23,736 bases of DNA. It comes from Chara braunii. Lineage: Eukaryota; Streptophyta; Charophyceae; Charales; Characeae. Where the stretch lies: assembly GCA_003427395.1 (NCBI GenBank), contig BFEA01000040.1, positions 3,109,923 to 3,133,658 of the forward strand. The letters run 5' to 3'. Positions 9,549 through 18,971 of this stretch are shown one piece after another; the first letter of the stretch is position 1, and every line of letters starts with the position of its first letter. Both the position numbers and the translations under genes were made by a program. The notes beneath the pieces were generated by a model. It saw only the letters and a program-made list of their open reading frames with translations. It made no database searches and was not told the origin of the DNA.

Positions 9549-10423
9549 TCGGTCTGTCTGGCGGAGCAGCAATCGAATCGGGCAGCAAGATAAGTCGTGT
9601 TAGTAAGTAGTAGTAGTAATAAGGGAGAGAAAAAGAGAGGTACTTACCATCATAGGCTGGTGAGGCGAGGTGATGGTAAAGTCGAGCGGCGGCTCAGCAC
9701 CCGCCAATGTTCCGATACTCCTCATAGTATGGACCATCGCGCGGCCATCATGATATTAATTGCCATGTCATCACCATGGTGGGGTCCTTGTCATTTGGTT
9801 CTTCGTCATTGGTTGTGTTCCTCATCTCAGGCGTAGTCTCTGTGTTCATCATGGTAGTGCCCCTGGCTCTCAACAGTTGTTTTCCACATGCGGATGTTGG
9901 CGAAAAGCTTTTGAATCTGGCCGGGGCGTCGACCAGATACATTCAAGCGGTGGGAAAGTAACCAACAAAGGAGTAAGGAAGAACGGGGTAGAGAGGAGGC
10001 ATGGAATAAGGTTGGAGACTTACCTGTTGGTCAGTGCATTGCTCATCCTATCGATGGAAGTAGCGTGAGGCCAGCAGCGGAGCCAGATCCGGGGTAGTGA
10101 TCACCTGCATCATTCGGCCGTTCATCCTGACCGTGGTAATCGACTTGGCAATCTTCCTCATCGGCCACGTGCTCATCTTCGAAAATGTTGTTGATTATTT
10201 TTGCATTCAAACGTCGGATCCGCCATTGTTATCATGATCATGATGGTAGTGTTTATGTTCGTAGTCCTCAGCCATGATGGCGATCTCCATCCGGCTCGTC
10301 GTTGTTAGAAACTTGGTAATGTTCGCTGTTCCCCTCCCCGCGACGTGGTTCTGTTGATGCGATTCAACCTAGATGTGCGAGCAGCCAGGTCCGTTCGAAC
10401 GCTGAGGTTAGCTGTAAGACATG

Positions 10424-10516
<93 letters not shown>

Positions 10517-11281
10517 AACAAGCACCCACCTTGAAGAGATGGTGGTAAGGAACGAATCAAAAGTCGAGCTACTGGAGTCACGCCGGGTGTTGCCACGCGC
10601 TAAAGATGGCAGCGTATCTTCCAATCGACTAAGGAAAGATTCTTTCTCCATTTGCACATTTTTGGGGCGTGTTGTGCTGACGTCACAACCACTTTTTCTA
10701 TTGGGGCCACTCCTGTTGTCTACGGCTGGCGTCACCATTCAAGCCGGCGTTCACCACTCTCACCTGCAGCTGACCGTTGTCATTCCCCACTAGGATCGTA
10801 TGAACGTGGCAGAGGAGATTGGCCAAGTGCATTAAGGAGAAGGAGATGTATGGCGCATGATGACTTGATTCGTGGAAATGGCTCTGCTACAGGAAGAGCA
10901 GGTAGACAATAGGGAAGGAAACAGAGAGAGGAGAAGGTTGGATACTGATGTGTGGGAGCGATGACCTACAAGGTCGACATCTTCATGCACTCCGATTGAT
11001 GCTGCGGACGTCAGCAGGATGCTGTCAATTTGTAGGTCGCCAGTAGCTAGTAATAGTAGTAGAAGTCTGGGCTCTGGATACATATGTTTGTGTTCGCAAG
11101 GGTGTGCTCTTACTGACAGTTGGATTTAGCGTCTTGGTTCTCTGGTGAGGCAATGTCTGCATTCAACTTTCTGGACAGCGTTAGACTTGCTGACTTTCAA
11201 TGAGAAATTGCATTCTGAATTTCTGCTATTTCGCTATGGTTCGTTCTCCCTGAAAAGGAAGGGAAGATAGAGGAGGCTTAC
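9549..11281 (-). other. Region with - strand splice-like sites, no coherent coding sequence
   Basis: On the - strand there are donor-like sites ATG|GTAAGT (GT at 9647-9646) and CAACAG|GTAAGT (GT at 10023-10022). There is an acceptor-like CTTACAG (10418-10412) preceded by a long CT tract. The acceptor and second donor would bound a 388-bp exon (10024-10411), but every frame across it has stops. A hydrophilic - strand frame at 9748-9942 has an Asp/Glu-rich stretch (NDEEPNDKDP). It may be a decayed gene or untranslated exons. No family is recognised. Confidence 0.25.
10429..10514. repeat. (AG)n microsatellite
   Basis: About 43 AG repeats with a single AAAG interruption near 10457. On the - strand it is a CT tract lying just upstream of the acceptor-like CTTACAG at 10418-10412, so it could serve as a polypyrimidine tract if that strand is transcribed. 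Confidence 0.97.
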
Positions 11282-11652
11282 CTGCACGTGAACGGTGGGA
11301 GGCAGGAACGCCGTACCGTGCAAGGAGCTGCTGGGTTTCGGCAGCAGCAAGGAGTGTAGCCGCTCCGAGGTACTGCTGAGTCGAGTTTGGAGACTCGAAT
11401 GCTGACCGGTTTCCGCAGTTGGAGTGGCTGCTGGCTTATCCAATCCGGTGTTGACCTGGGGTCAGACTGTTGGGTAATTCCACAGCTAGGACCGAGGTTG
11501 CTGTGATTCAGCGGATCCGTGTTGTCGCTGTTGAGAGCGCTGTAGTGGCTGTTGTCGAGATCACTACTGTTGCAGCTATGCGAATTGTTACCATTTGTGC
11601 CGCGGTTGTTGTTATCGAGGCACCAAGATTGTTGCTGGGCTTTGACAAACTG
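11282..11652 (-). CDS. Possible internal exon, Asn/Ser/Gln-rich protein (partial)
   Basis: On the - strand an uninterrupted frame of 123 codons is bounded by an acceptor-like TCTGACAG (11660-11653) and a donor-like CACGTGCAG|GTAAGC (GT at 11281-11280). It has no ATG, as expected for an internal exon. The first half is rich in Asn and Ser (for example DNNNRGTNGNNSHSCNSSDL), the middle contains TPDWISQQPLQLRKPVSIRV, and the end is Cys/Pro-rich. The composition suggests a disordered linker like those of plant regulatory proteins, but no domain is recognised. A same-phase partner exon was not found, and the exon is not a whole number of codons (371 bp). The trinucleotide-like GTTGTTG pattern of the DNA could also produce such a frame by chance. 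Confidence 0.3.
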
Positions 11653-12514
11653 CTGTCAGACTTAGCTAGGAGAAGCTAATGTTGCCGTTGTGGGGTCTCG
11701 AGTTTTGCTGTTGTTGTTGCTGCTAAGTTCACGGTGCCGAATTGCTGCACAGTACTGCGCTTCGCCGCTGTTTGAATGGGGCACGAAGGGATGTGTACTC
11801 CATTTGAATGTTGCCCGGTAAGCTGCGCAGCGGGGTCTTGGTTAGGGGATGGAGAGGTGTGACTTGGGGAAGTGATCCAATTAGCAAAGGGAGTCTTTGT
11901 TGCGCGCTTGAAGGGCGCAATGCAAAGAGGTTATTTCTGCGGCTTGGAGTTTAGTCAGACAACCGTTTCTCGACATCTTGATTAGTTTTGACCATCTCCA
12001 CTGCATTATTGGCCACCATTGCGGGGCCCTTAGGAGTTGAAGATAACAAGACCCTCTCCATGCAAGTATGAGTGAAACTTTTCCTAAATCCTGAGCGACT
12101 AAATATCTCTCCTTCTACCCTTCTCACTCTCTGTCTAGTCTGTTTTGGATCGGAGGGGAAGGTGGCAGGCAGGATTGAAACCCGTAATCTGCGCCAAGGC
12201 CTCTGTAGGAGGTTCGCCCCACCGACTGCTGGAGCTCTGCCGGAGCCCAGGCGGGGTTCTTGAGGCAGGGAATTTCAAGTATAACTCTCGTTTGACGCGT
12301 GTGATGCCTTCCCCTAACTGTTATCCCCTGGGTATCTGAATACAACTATGTAAGGATATTGCTTTTTGTTTTGTTATGTATGTCAGGACATGTTTTTGGA
12401 AAGGTAAATCAACAAGTATATATGAGATATCAGATACTTTGAGCAAATTCAGACAAAGTAAACTGGGGGAAGGTGGGATGAAGGCGTTTTGCTTGCTTTA
12501 ACTGGATCAACCCA
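11653..12514. other. Unassigned sequence, no gene recognised
   Basis: A run of GTTGTTGTTGCTGCT near 11705-11725 is a degenerate triplet repeat. Around 12165-12190 the - strand reads GGGTTTCAATCC, which recalls a tRNA B box, but the flanking bases do not pair as a T arm. No coding family is recognised. Confidence 0.35.
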
Positions 12515-13730
12515 AGGCTGGACCCCTTTAGGTTGAGTGGGTCGAGTGTTGTGTTTTATTTATGTTTGCTGGGCTGATTGCATGACCTCCTTAGGACTGG
12601 GCCTACCCTAGGTTGGACGGATAAGTCGCTGTTTTCTTTGGGGTTTCTGAACAGCAGGATGAGCACCCTAGGTTGGGAAGGGCCGGTTACCTGGTGTTTT
12701 CTTTTGATGGGCTTGAGGTGTGTTTTCTTTTGAGGGGAACAAGGGCATGAGACTAAGCGTACCCTTAGGTTAGGGCGGCTTAATCATAAGCCATGAACAA
12801 AATGGCTAACTAGAGTATAAAATTTGATATATATTATTGAACTTATACCTTCTGACAGACAGGGCACCCTAGGTTGGGAAAGCCAGTCAGTAGGTCAGGT
12901 AGAACAAAAAGAGACGAGAGGTGAATGAAGAGTATAATGAAGGTAACTTGGGCAGGCTGAGCGTACCCTTAGGTTAGGGGGGCTCAGCCATATGCTCGTA
13001 ATAACAAAAGGGGCAGAGAGTTAGTATAATTTTTTTTTTTTTTTCCTTTTTAAACACAAGGCAGGGTTGGATGTCTCCCTAGGTTGGGTAGGTCTGACCA
13101 TCTGCCTTAGAAGAAAGAAAATCATAAAGTTTGTACAAAGTATTCATGGTTGTTTAAATTGTGGTTACGGAGGCTAAGCGTACCCTTAGGTTAGGGCGGC
13201 TTAGTCATACGTCGTTTGTACTTGTTCATGCAGATCGGACGTACCCTTAGGTTAAGGCGGTCTGGTTGCAAATGCCTTATGTAACTTAAATTGTATAGGT
13301 TAGCTAAGCGTACCCCTAGGTTGGGGCAGCCTAGTGATATGCCTTTGTCGTTAATGCCTTGTGGGTTGGACGTACCCTTAGGATAGGGCGTTCTAACCAT
13401 TTGTCGTTTGTGGTTGTTCAGGGAGGTTAAGCACACCCCTAGGTTGGGGCAGTTAAACCCTACTCCATATGTAACTTTTTTTAAAGCTGGCTAGACACAC
13501 CCCTAGGTTGGGGCAGTCTAGTCCTATGCTTCATGTCGTCAGTTAAGCAGAAGCCAGACACACCCTTAGGTTAGGGCAGTCTGATCATATGCTTTATGTA
13601 TATAGTTTATGTTATGTTGGGCACACCCTTAGGTTAGAGCAGCCCAGTTGTGCGTACTTTACTTGTCTACCTAGGCAGGTCAGACATTCCCTTAGGTTAG
13701 GGCTTTATCTAACCATATGCCATAAGTAAG
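12515..13730. repeat. Array of 16 two-stem hairpins with conserved TAGGTT loop and covarying stems
   Basis: Sixteen copies of a TAGGTT loop (one is TAGGAT) start at 12529, 12609, 12669, 12766, 12870, 12970, 13080, 13187, 13248, 13317, 13379, 13440, 13504, 13567, 13630 and 13693. The loop is closed by an inner stem that is CCCT/AGGG, CCCC/GGGG, CCC/GGG or CCTT/AAGG depending on the copy. A short internal loop (GTA or ACA against CG or CA) separates it from an outer stem of 5-8 bp that differs between copies yet remains paired. Many copies are followed by a CATATGCC-like word. The first three copies are the most degenerate. No open frame explains the array. It resembles no known tRNA, snRNA, riboswitch or CRISPR repeat that I can identify. 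Confidence 0.85.
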
Positions 13731-14100
13731 GGGGGACATAAGAAGGGGAGAATAACTGAGTGATTTAACGAACTACTTGGCTCAAATTGATGTGGGACCG
13801 TGAGAGATGTTTTGTTTATACATGCTTGTGGGCTCTCACTTTGGGACATCTCTTCGATATGATAGTTGTTTTAGATGCTCGCCAAGTGCTGGAGCCATAG
13901 ATAAATGAGATGGATGATAAGTAGGAGAGCTTGGGATAAAAATAGGACTGACCTGACTCAAAGATAAAATTGATGATAGCTCACGATACCATCTTCTAGA
14001 AGGGATCGTGTAAATTATCTCATGTTCTAACTACCAAGCAAGTGTCTGAAGTTAGTCCCCAGTATAGCTTTGCTTTGTCTTTTTGTTTTCAGCTTTGTAA
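13731..14100. other. Unassigned sequence between two repeat arrays
   Basis: Moderately AT-rich sequence without reading frames or repeats that I can recognise. Confidence 0.4.
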
Positions 14101-14357
14101 AAATCTTGACAACCTCCTATCCCTACGGGAAGCACTGTCGAAATTTCTACAAATCTGAAAGAGTTGGTTATTTTTGAACTGATAGAAATTCTGAAAAGAC
14201 ACATTTCCTACAGGAAGCGCTGCCGAAATTTTTGTAGAATTTGGAGAGTTATATTATTTTCAGCTAGGAGAAATCTGACAATCCATCCTGTTTAGGGGAT
14301 ATGCTGCTGAAATTTCTTACATTTTTAGATAAACATCAGCGGTCAGTTAGGAAGGTA
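14101..14357. repeat. Three tandem 85-bp units with small covarying hairpin
   Basis: Units start at 14101, 14186 and 14271 with AAATC(T)TGACA-like or AAATTCTGAAAA words, giving exact 85-bp spacing. Each unit contains a small hairpin followed by GCTG-or-ACTG-CGAAATTT: TCCC-tac-GGGA in unit 1, TTCCT-ac-AGGAA in unit 2 and ATCCT-gttt-AGGGGAT in unit 3. Unit 1 also has AATTTCTA that can pair with TAGAAATT at the junction with unit 2. No coding frame is supported. Confidence 0.7.
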
Positions 14358-15009
14358 GGATTATTTCTTGATCACTCAAACATAACTTGGGTACTGGTCT
14401 GTGTTGCATTGCAGGTCACCTTTATTCATATTGATTCAAGGCTTGACTATCTTCAAACTAATCCTACAGAGATCACCTTCTGTTATCCTTTGATAACTAG
14501 TCGGTTTCCAGCTCAACTCTAATCCACTCTTGCTATTCAACCTAAAGGCTTTAGCCCTGTGGTTTGATTTGTTTTGTTGTGTTTTTACCTGGACTTTAAT
14601 TGAATGGCCATTTAATAAAGATGTTGAGTATCTTATTTCGAGAGTTGCACAAAAAGTGAGGCTTGTATGGCTAAAGCGAGGGGTGTGAGTTCAAGAATGG
14701 TTGAAGTTGACCCCGGGTCCCCGTGTAGTGCATGGACTTTTGGTTGAATCTTTGATGTGATTGCAGGTATGTTTGGTGATTCGGACTTTGGGTTTGACTG
14801 CCTACGATCACTTAAGTATATATGGCTGAAAGAAATCCCACTGTGATTGTGAGAAGTGATCATCACATATTCACAACCTTCTATATATATGTACATACAT
14901 ACGCGTTGGGTGTTCGCGCGACCTATTGTGACCGCGTACAAGGGTTAAACAAGTTATGCGTTGAGAGAAAAGAGAGATTCCCCTATTATCCTTTTGCTTT
15001 TTGGAATTA
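14358..15009. other. Unassigned sequence, no gene recognised
   Basis: A frame of 102 codons on the - strand (14633-14941) and short + strand frames have no recognisable motif. The stretch contains AT-rich sequence with TATATATG near 14883. Confidence 0.35.
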
Positions 15010-15205
15010 ATATAGTTTGACGTTGTGATCCGTGGCAACCGTCAAAGTCAAACCCCTTGATCTTTAGCCACCACGACAGCTCTGAAGCTGTCTACTCAAC
15101 CCCTCTGCACAGGGTGCAAAAGAGGGTGTGGTCTTTAACCGCACATGACGGTTGTCTAGCGCTGGGAGATTAACCCCTTAAGGCTCGTATCAGCTGATAC
15201 TTGAG
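15010..15205. repeat. Cluster of dyads upstream of the mobile-element reading frame
   Basis: Closely packed inverted repeats: TTTGACG paired with CGTCAAA (about 15016-15048), GACAGCT-ctga-AGCTGTC (15074-15091), and the perfect 14-bp palindrome GTATCAGCTGATAC (15187-15200). It may be a terminal or regulatory region of the element to its right, or a structured repeat in its own right. No matching inverted copy was seen downstream of the transposase. Confidence 0.45.
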
Positions 15206-15355
15206 TGTCGAACGTGACCTCGAGACTATCGAGGATCGCGCGCTTATGAGTACTACATAGCACTCCATCAGTGCAAATGCTCGCACACGCCCGCACAACT
15301 CTTATACAAAAAAATCCAGTACGTGATACCAATCTGAGTCTCACGACACAAAATT

Positions 15356-15730
15356 ATGGGTCGGATACTGAAGGGACTAGGAGTATTGTGGTGTTGTGGC
15401 GTCATTCATGATGTCTGTTTTGTGTATTTTCCAGTGTTATGTGTGGGTAGATGTGAGTGTTGTGATGTACGCGTAGTGTGCGTGATGCGTCCTAGTCGAC
15501 CGGCGCCGAGTTTCGCTTGGGACCTTCGCCCCCCAGAACATCGATTCGCGTGCAGGTTCGATTTCTTGGGCGTTCGACCACGCGTAACCCCCTATGCTAC
15601 AACGAACGAGAAACGTCCTCGGCTGGGCTACCTCTACAATAGTGTACGAAAAACTTTCGCATGTGGTTCAGTAGCTCGGCGGGGATACGCCCACCTAAGG
15701 GATGGTGACAACTCCCGCAGGTGGAGGTAA
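15356..15730 (+). CDS. Possible 5' exon ending at a donor-like site, unrecognised
   Basis: An ATG-initiated frame of 124 codons. The first 45 residues are Cys/Val-rich and hydrophobic. The remainder is basic (for example RPRLGYLYNSVRKTFACGSV) and looks more protein-like. Just before the in-frame stop, GTGGAG|GTAAGC (GT at 15727-15728) is a good splice-donor match, so this could be an exon spliced into the downstream companion-type reading frame. No domain is recognised. Alternatively it is a decayed N-terminal part of that frame. The start codon is not supported by any other signal. Confidence 0.3.
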   Translation: MGRILKGLGVLWCCGVIHDVCFVYFPVLCVGRCECCDVRVVCVMRPSRPAPSFAWDLRPPEHRFACRFDFLGVRPRVTPYATTNEKRPRLGYLYNSVRKTFACGSVARRGYAHLRDGDNSRRWR

Positions 15731-15806
15731 GCGGTGCCTCGCGTGACCCTGTCCTGTCGTAGGGGCTTGCTAGAGGTACGGCTGGCGCACTCGGCCGGAG
15801 CGGCAA

Positions 15807-17625
15807 ATGCTCTCCGCGACAAGTCCTGCCAAATCCTGCGTGACTCGGCCGGGAGGGTCCCCGTGTGGAACCGATGCGCTCGACAGCGGGAAGGATATCT
15901 ACGCGAGGCGGCGCCAGTGGGAAGAAGCGGGAAAACATCCTCGCGGACATTCAGGGGCGGGAAAGGGGTCGGCGGCATGTCCCGAAGGCGAAGACGCTCC
16001 GTTCGGAAGAAGCATCTGCAAGCCTGCCTCTTTGGCGAGGGCGAAGTTGGACGGCAGCCAACGAAGAGGAAGATGACAACGTCTTCATGACAGAGGAGGA
16101 AGCAACAGAGGACAACGCGCCGGCGCTTCGGGGAAGCACTCTTCAACGCTCATCTGATCATAGCGGTGCGAGAAGATTGGTGACGCCCCCTCCGGAGGTG
16201 CAACAAGTGCATGCGCACAACACCTAGAAGGCGAAGGAGGTTATCGTCGATGTCGGCGGCGAGGACGACGAGCTGTTGGAAAGTCGTAGGCAGCGCAATG
16301 TCACACAATGCGCACGGCGACGGCAGTGAGGATACGCGCCGCGATTGAAGAAAGACCACCTCAGGGTGACCTGCCCTCCACGTCGTCCCAGTCGCGCCCG
16401 CGCAACACGGCTGCAGAGGGGGGCTCCATGGAACGAGGGGGAGGGGAGGGGGGCCAGCAAGAAGCGTGCGTGGCGGGTGGGGGGGCGATCGCTGCTGCAG
16501 CCGCGGGGTCTTCGAGCAATGTTAGTGTCGTGGCGAGGGCGAGAGAAGAGGTCCCAGTTGTGGAGCGGGAGGCGACGCTCGGCGACAACAAGGGTGAAAG
16601 GGAGGATGAAGACCCCCATCTAAGCCGGGTTCGGAGGGGAGGGATGGCGAGAGATCTGGCCGACCGTGCCCGCCTGTGGGTCGATGACAAAGCATTCTGG
16701 ACGACGGGGGAGGGGCGAAGGCTGTACAACATCGTCCACGAATCGCGGGAGTACTTCGTCGCCATCGCCAGCGGGCTGCAAACTCCCCCCGTGCCCAGGA
16801 GCGTTGTCATGACGAAATCGTCGACGACCCTCACAAGGATTGCAGATCCCGCACAACTACAGCAGGCGATCGCCCGCGCGACGGCAACGGAGAATATTGC
16901 TCTGCGCGTCTTGCGCGGATGGGTCTTCAAGTCCGGGAACCGCCCCCGAGGATTCAATGTCGCTTTCCAGTACGAGCTGGAGTCGGTGGCGACGGACATT
17001 GCGCGTGTGATGTGGTACGGCGAGGAGTGGAGCAACGTCGTTAGCACAGCTGTTTGCACGCACACAATCGACCTGAACATGGACTTGCCATTGTGGTTTG
17101 TGGGCGCACACATCGAGGACAGGCTGGAGGACAACGACATAGCGACACACCAGGAGGCGACCGTTATATGCATCGCACATGCATGTCGCGCCGTGGTGGA
17201 AATGGATGGCATCGTCTACGGTGGGTTCTGTCGCACGATCGTCCGTGTAGATTTGCGGATTCAGACTTTTGTTGGCTGCCTGCATGTGGTTGACGCGCAT
17301 GGAGGGAGAAGATCCGCGCAACCACTACGAAGCCTTTTACTTCGTCAAGCTGGTCGCGAAGCCCACGCTCGTTGCGTCCATGCATCGCGCCTTCGATCAT
17401 CGATGGTCCATCATCCGAGCCACGAACGCCGTCACGGAGAGACTAGGGAAGGCGAACGCCACACTCGGAGAGTACCCGAAGTACATCCCCGACTGGGCTT
17501 CCTGCGGCATCGTCTTTGGGCACGATGCGACCATAACGGGGCCAGAGGACGCGAAGAGGAGGGATTGGTTGGGNTCGGGCCCCTTGGAGAACGACGACGA
17601 CGACGATGGAAAAGAGGGCGAGTAG
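15807..17625 (+). pseudogene. Broken companion-type ORF of a Harbinger-like element
   Basis: Protein-like sequence runs across several + strand frames. One frame supplies SGKDIYARRRQWEE (about 15890-15930). A second supplies RENILADIQGRERG and an acidic stretch NEEEDDNVFMTEEEATED, then hits TAG at 16225-16227 and a final stop at about 16328. A third, opened by ATG at 16308, gives about 325 residues including DRARLWVDDKAFWTTGEGRR, RVLRGWVFKSGNRPRGFNVA and DLPLWFVGAHIEDRLEDNDI. After about 17290 the sense passes to the next frame (NHYEAFYFVKLVAKPTL, LGEYPKYIPDWASCGIVFGH) and ends in an Asp/Glu-rich tail and TAG at 17623-17625. At least two frameshifts and one nonsense codon are needed to read it. 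From memory it resembles Chara proteins found near Harbinger transposases. No recognisable Myb/SANT domain remains. One N base lies at 17574. Function is unknown. Confidence 0.6.
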
Positions 17626-18700
17626 GGGGGAGGTTGGGTGGGAGAGGGTGTTGCTGATGCTGACACGTGCAGCGAGGGAGAGGGAATGCGAACGGGTTTC
17701 GTGTTCCGGCGTTGGCTAGGGTAGCGTAGATGGGACAGCGTTGTGCGGCGTCGGAGACACAGGTTTGGTGGCGGGCATTACGATAACGGATTGTTGATGG
17801 CCTTTCCCTTCGTTCCGCACGTGTACACCGTGTCGCTCGTACATGCAGACGCCCGACTTTTTCGGCCGCTCAATTTGGCAGGGTGTGTGACACAACTGCG
17901 GTCGTAATTGCTTGCGTGGATTTTGTATGGCTGCCGATGCTGGAGAGGCGACGGTAAACGGCGGTCCCTTCAGCAGATTGTAGGAGCGGATTAGGTTTGT
18001 GCGATGTTCGTTTGTGTTCTTGTCGGCGCAGCTTGTCGCGAGACAAGTTGATTGCGCATGGAGCGCACCTTTTTTTTATTATTATTTCAATTTAGAATGA
18101 GATTTCCTCAGTTTTAAGATCATGTCTGATAACTCATTACACATCTGAACTGTCCTTGCCTTCTTTGATGCACATTCAGATGTCACTTCTCCATTTGCAT
18201 GTTCCATTGTCGGTCGTTGCTTTGTTTGGTTTGTATTTCTTTTTTTCCTCCCCCACTTACTCCGAATGACGAACAAAACATGTCTTCGTGTTCCAGTCCA
18301 ACACTCGCATGAAGACAAAGCGCAGCGCATCAAAGAACATGAGATGTCCCATGAAACATATTGTGAACATGCAATGGCACAATGCATTAACGCAAAGAAA
18401 TAGCAACACACAATATCGACGCAATGAGATACGCACACACACACACCGCCAATACGTAATGGAAATGGACGATACAGACTTAGAAATGGATTTGCGATGT
18501 CGTTACACAATTCATAGCAAAAGTTCAAAATCGAGAGGTGGGGGACAAGTTCCAGGCCATCCAAATGACCAACAGTGCTCTATCCTCTGTGCCCAAAAAT
18601 CGGCGCACTTCACACCCGCAGTGCGCCGTGTCCGCACTGCAAAACGGACGGCGACGCACGTTCGAGAATCGCAACGGCAACCAAAGACGATCCTCGACAC
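17626..18700. other. Spacer between convergent broken ORFs; one small - strand frame
   Basis: No known gene. A - strand frame ending at 18082 includes an ATG at 18207 and a 41-codon Lys/Glu-rich stretch (NGEVTSECASKKARTVQ) that looks protein-like and ends with TAA before an A/T-rich run. Its N-terminal extension to 18564 is Cys-rich and doubtful. A short CA run lies at 18432-18446. An N-terminally missing exon or chance are both possible. Confidence 0.3.
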
Positions 18701-18960
18701 AAACAACCAACCTGACGCAGGACAAAACGTAGCAACCTAATCAAGGCTGGACAGAACAACTGATCTGCCCTCCGGCCATTGCCGTAATGAACGCGCTTCC
18801 ACGCACGGCCGTCCACCAAGGGGAACACGACCCTCCACGCAAACCACCAACCCCGACGGGGTAAAGACAATAGCGACCCAATGAAGACAGGACGAAACAA
18901 GGAATCTGCTCTCCGCCCATTGCTGCAATGAATGCACTTCCACGCGCTGCCGTCCACGAG
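18701..18960. repeat. Two tandem copies of a 140-bp unit next to the transposase stop
   Basis: The unit starting AAACAACCAACCTGACG at 18701 recurs as AAACCACCAACCCCGACG at 18841. The copies share CCATTGC-G(T/C)AATGAA-GC-CTTCCACGC and GCCGTCCAC near their ends. The second copy ends about 10 bp from the transposase stop codon, so the duplication lies in what would be its 3' untranslated region. Confidence 0.75.
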
Positions 18961-18971
18961 TGAAACACAAC

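Noticed and set aside
10305-10738. Leu/Ser-repeat and Arg/Glu-repeat frames across the AG tract
   Set aside because: They are translations of a dinucleotide microsatellite.
10940-10965. Hammerhead-ribozyme-like CTGATG
   Set aside because: The CTGATGA plus GAAA core with flanking stems is not present.
12165-12240. Possible tRNA gene on the - strand (B-box-like GGGTTTCAATCC)
   Set aside because: The bases flanking the loop do not form a T-arm stem, and no A box or acceptor stem is found at the right distance.
12515-13730. CRISPR array or telomeric repeat
   Set aside because: The regular spacing and TTAGGTTAGGG-like core invite both ideas. However, the repeats are variable paired hairpins rather than identical direct repeats, and the core is not an exact telomere unit or contiguous tandem.
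16361-17212. 283-codon - strand frame opposite the companion ORF
   Set aside because: It is an antisense shadow in a GC-rich coding-derived region. The + strand reading gives the more protein-like sequence, while this one is Ser/Ala/Arg-rich without motif.
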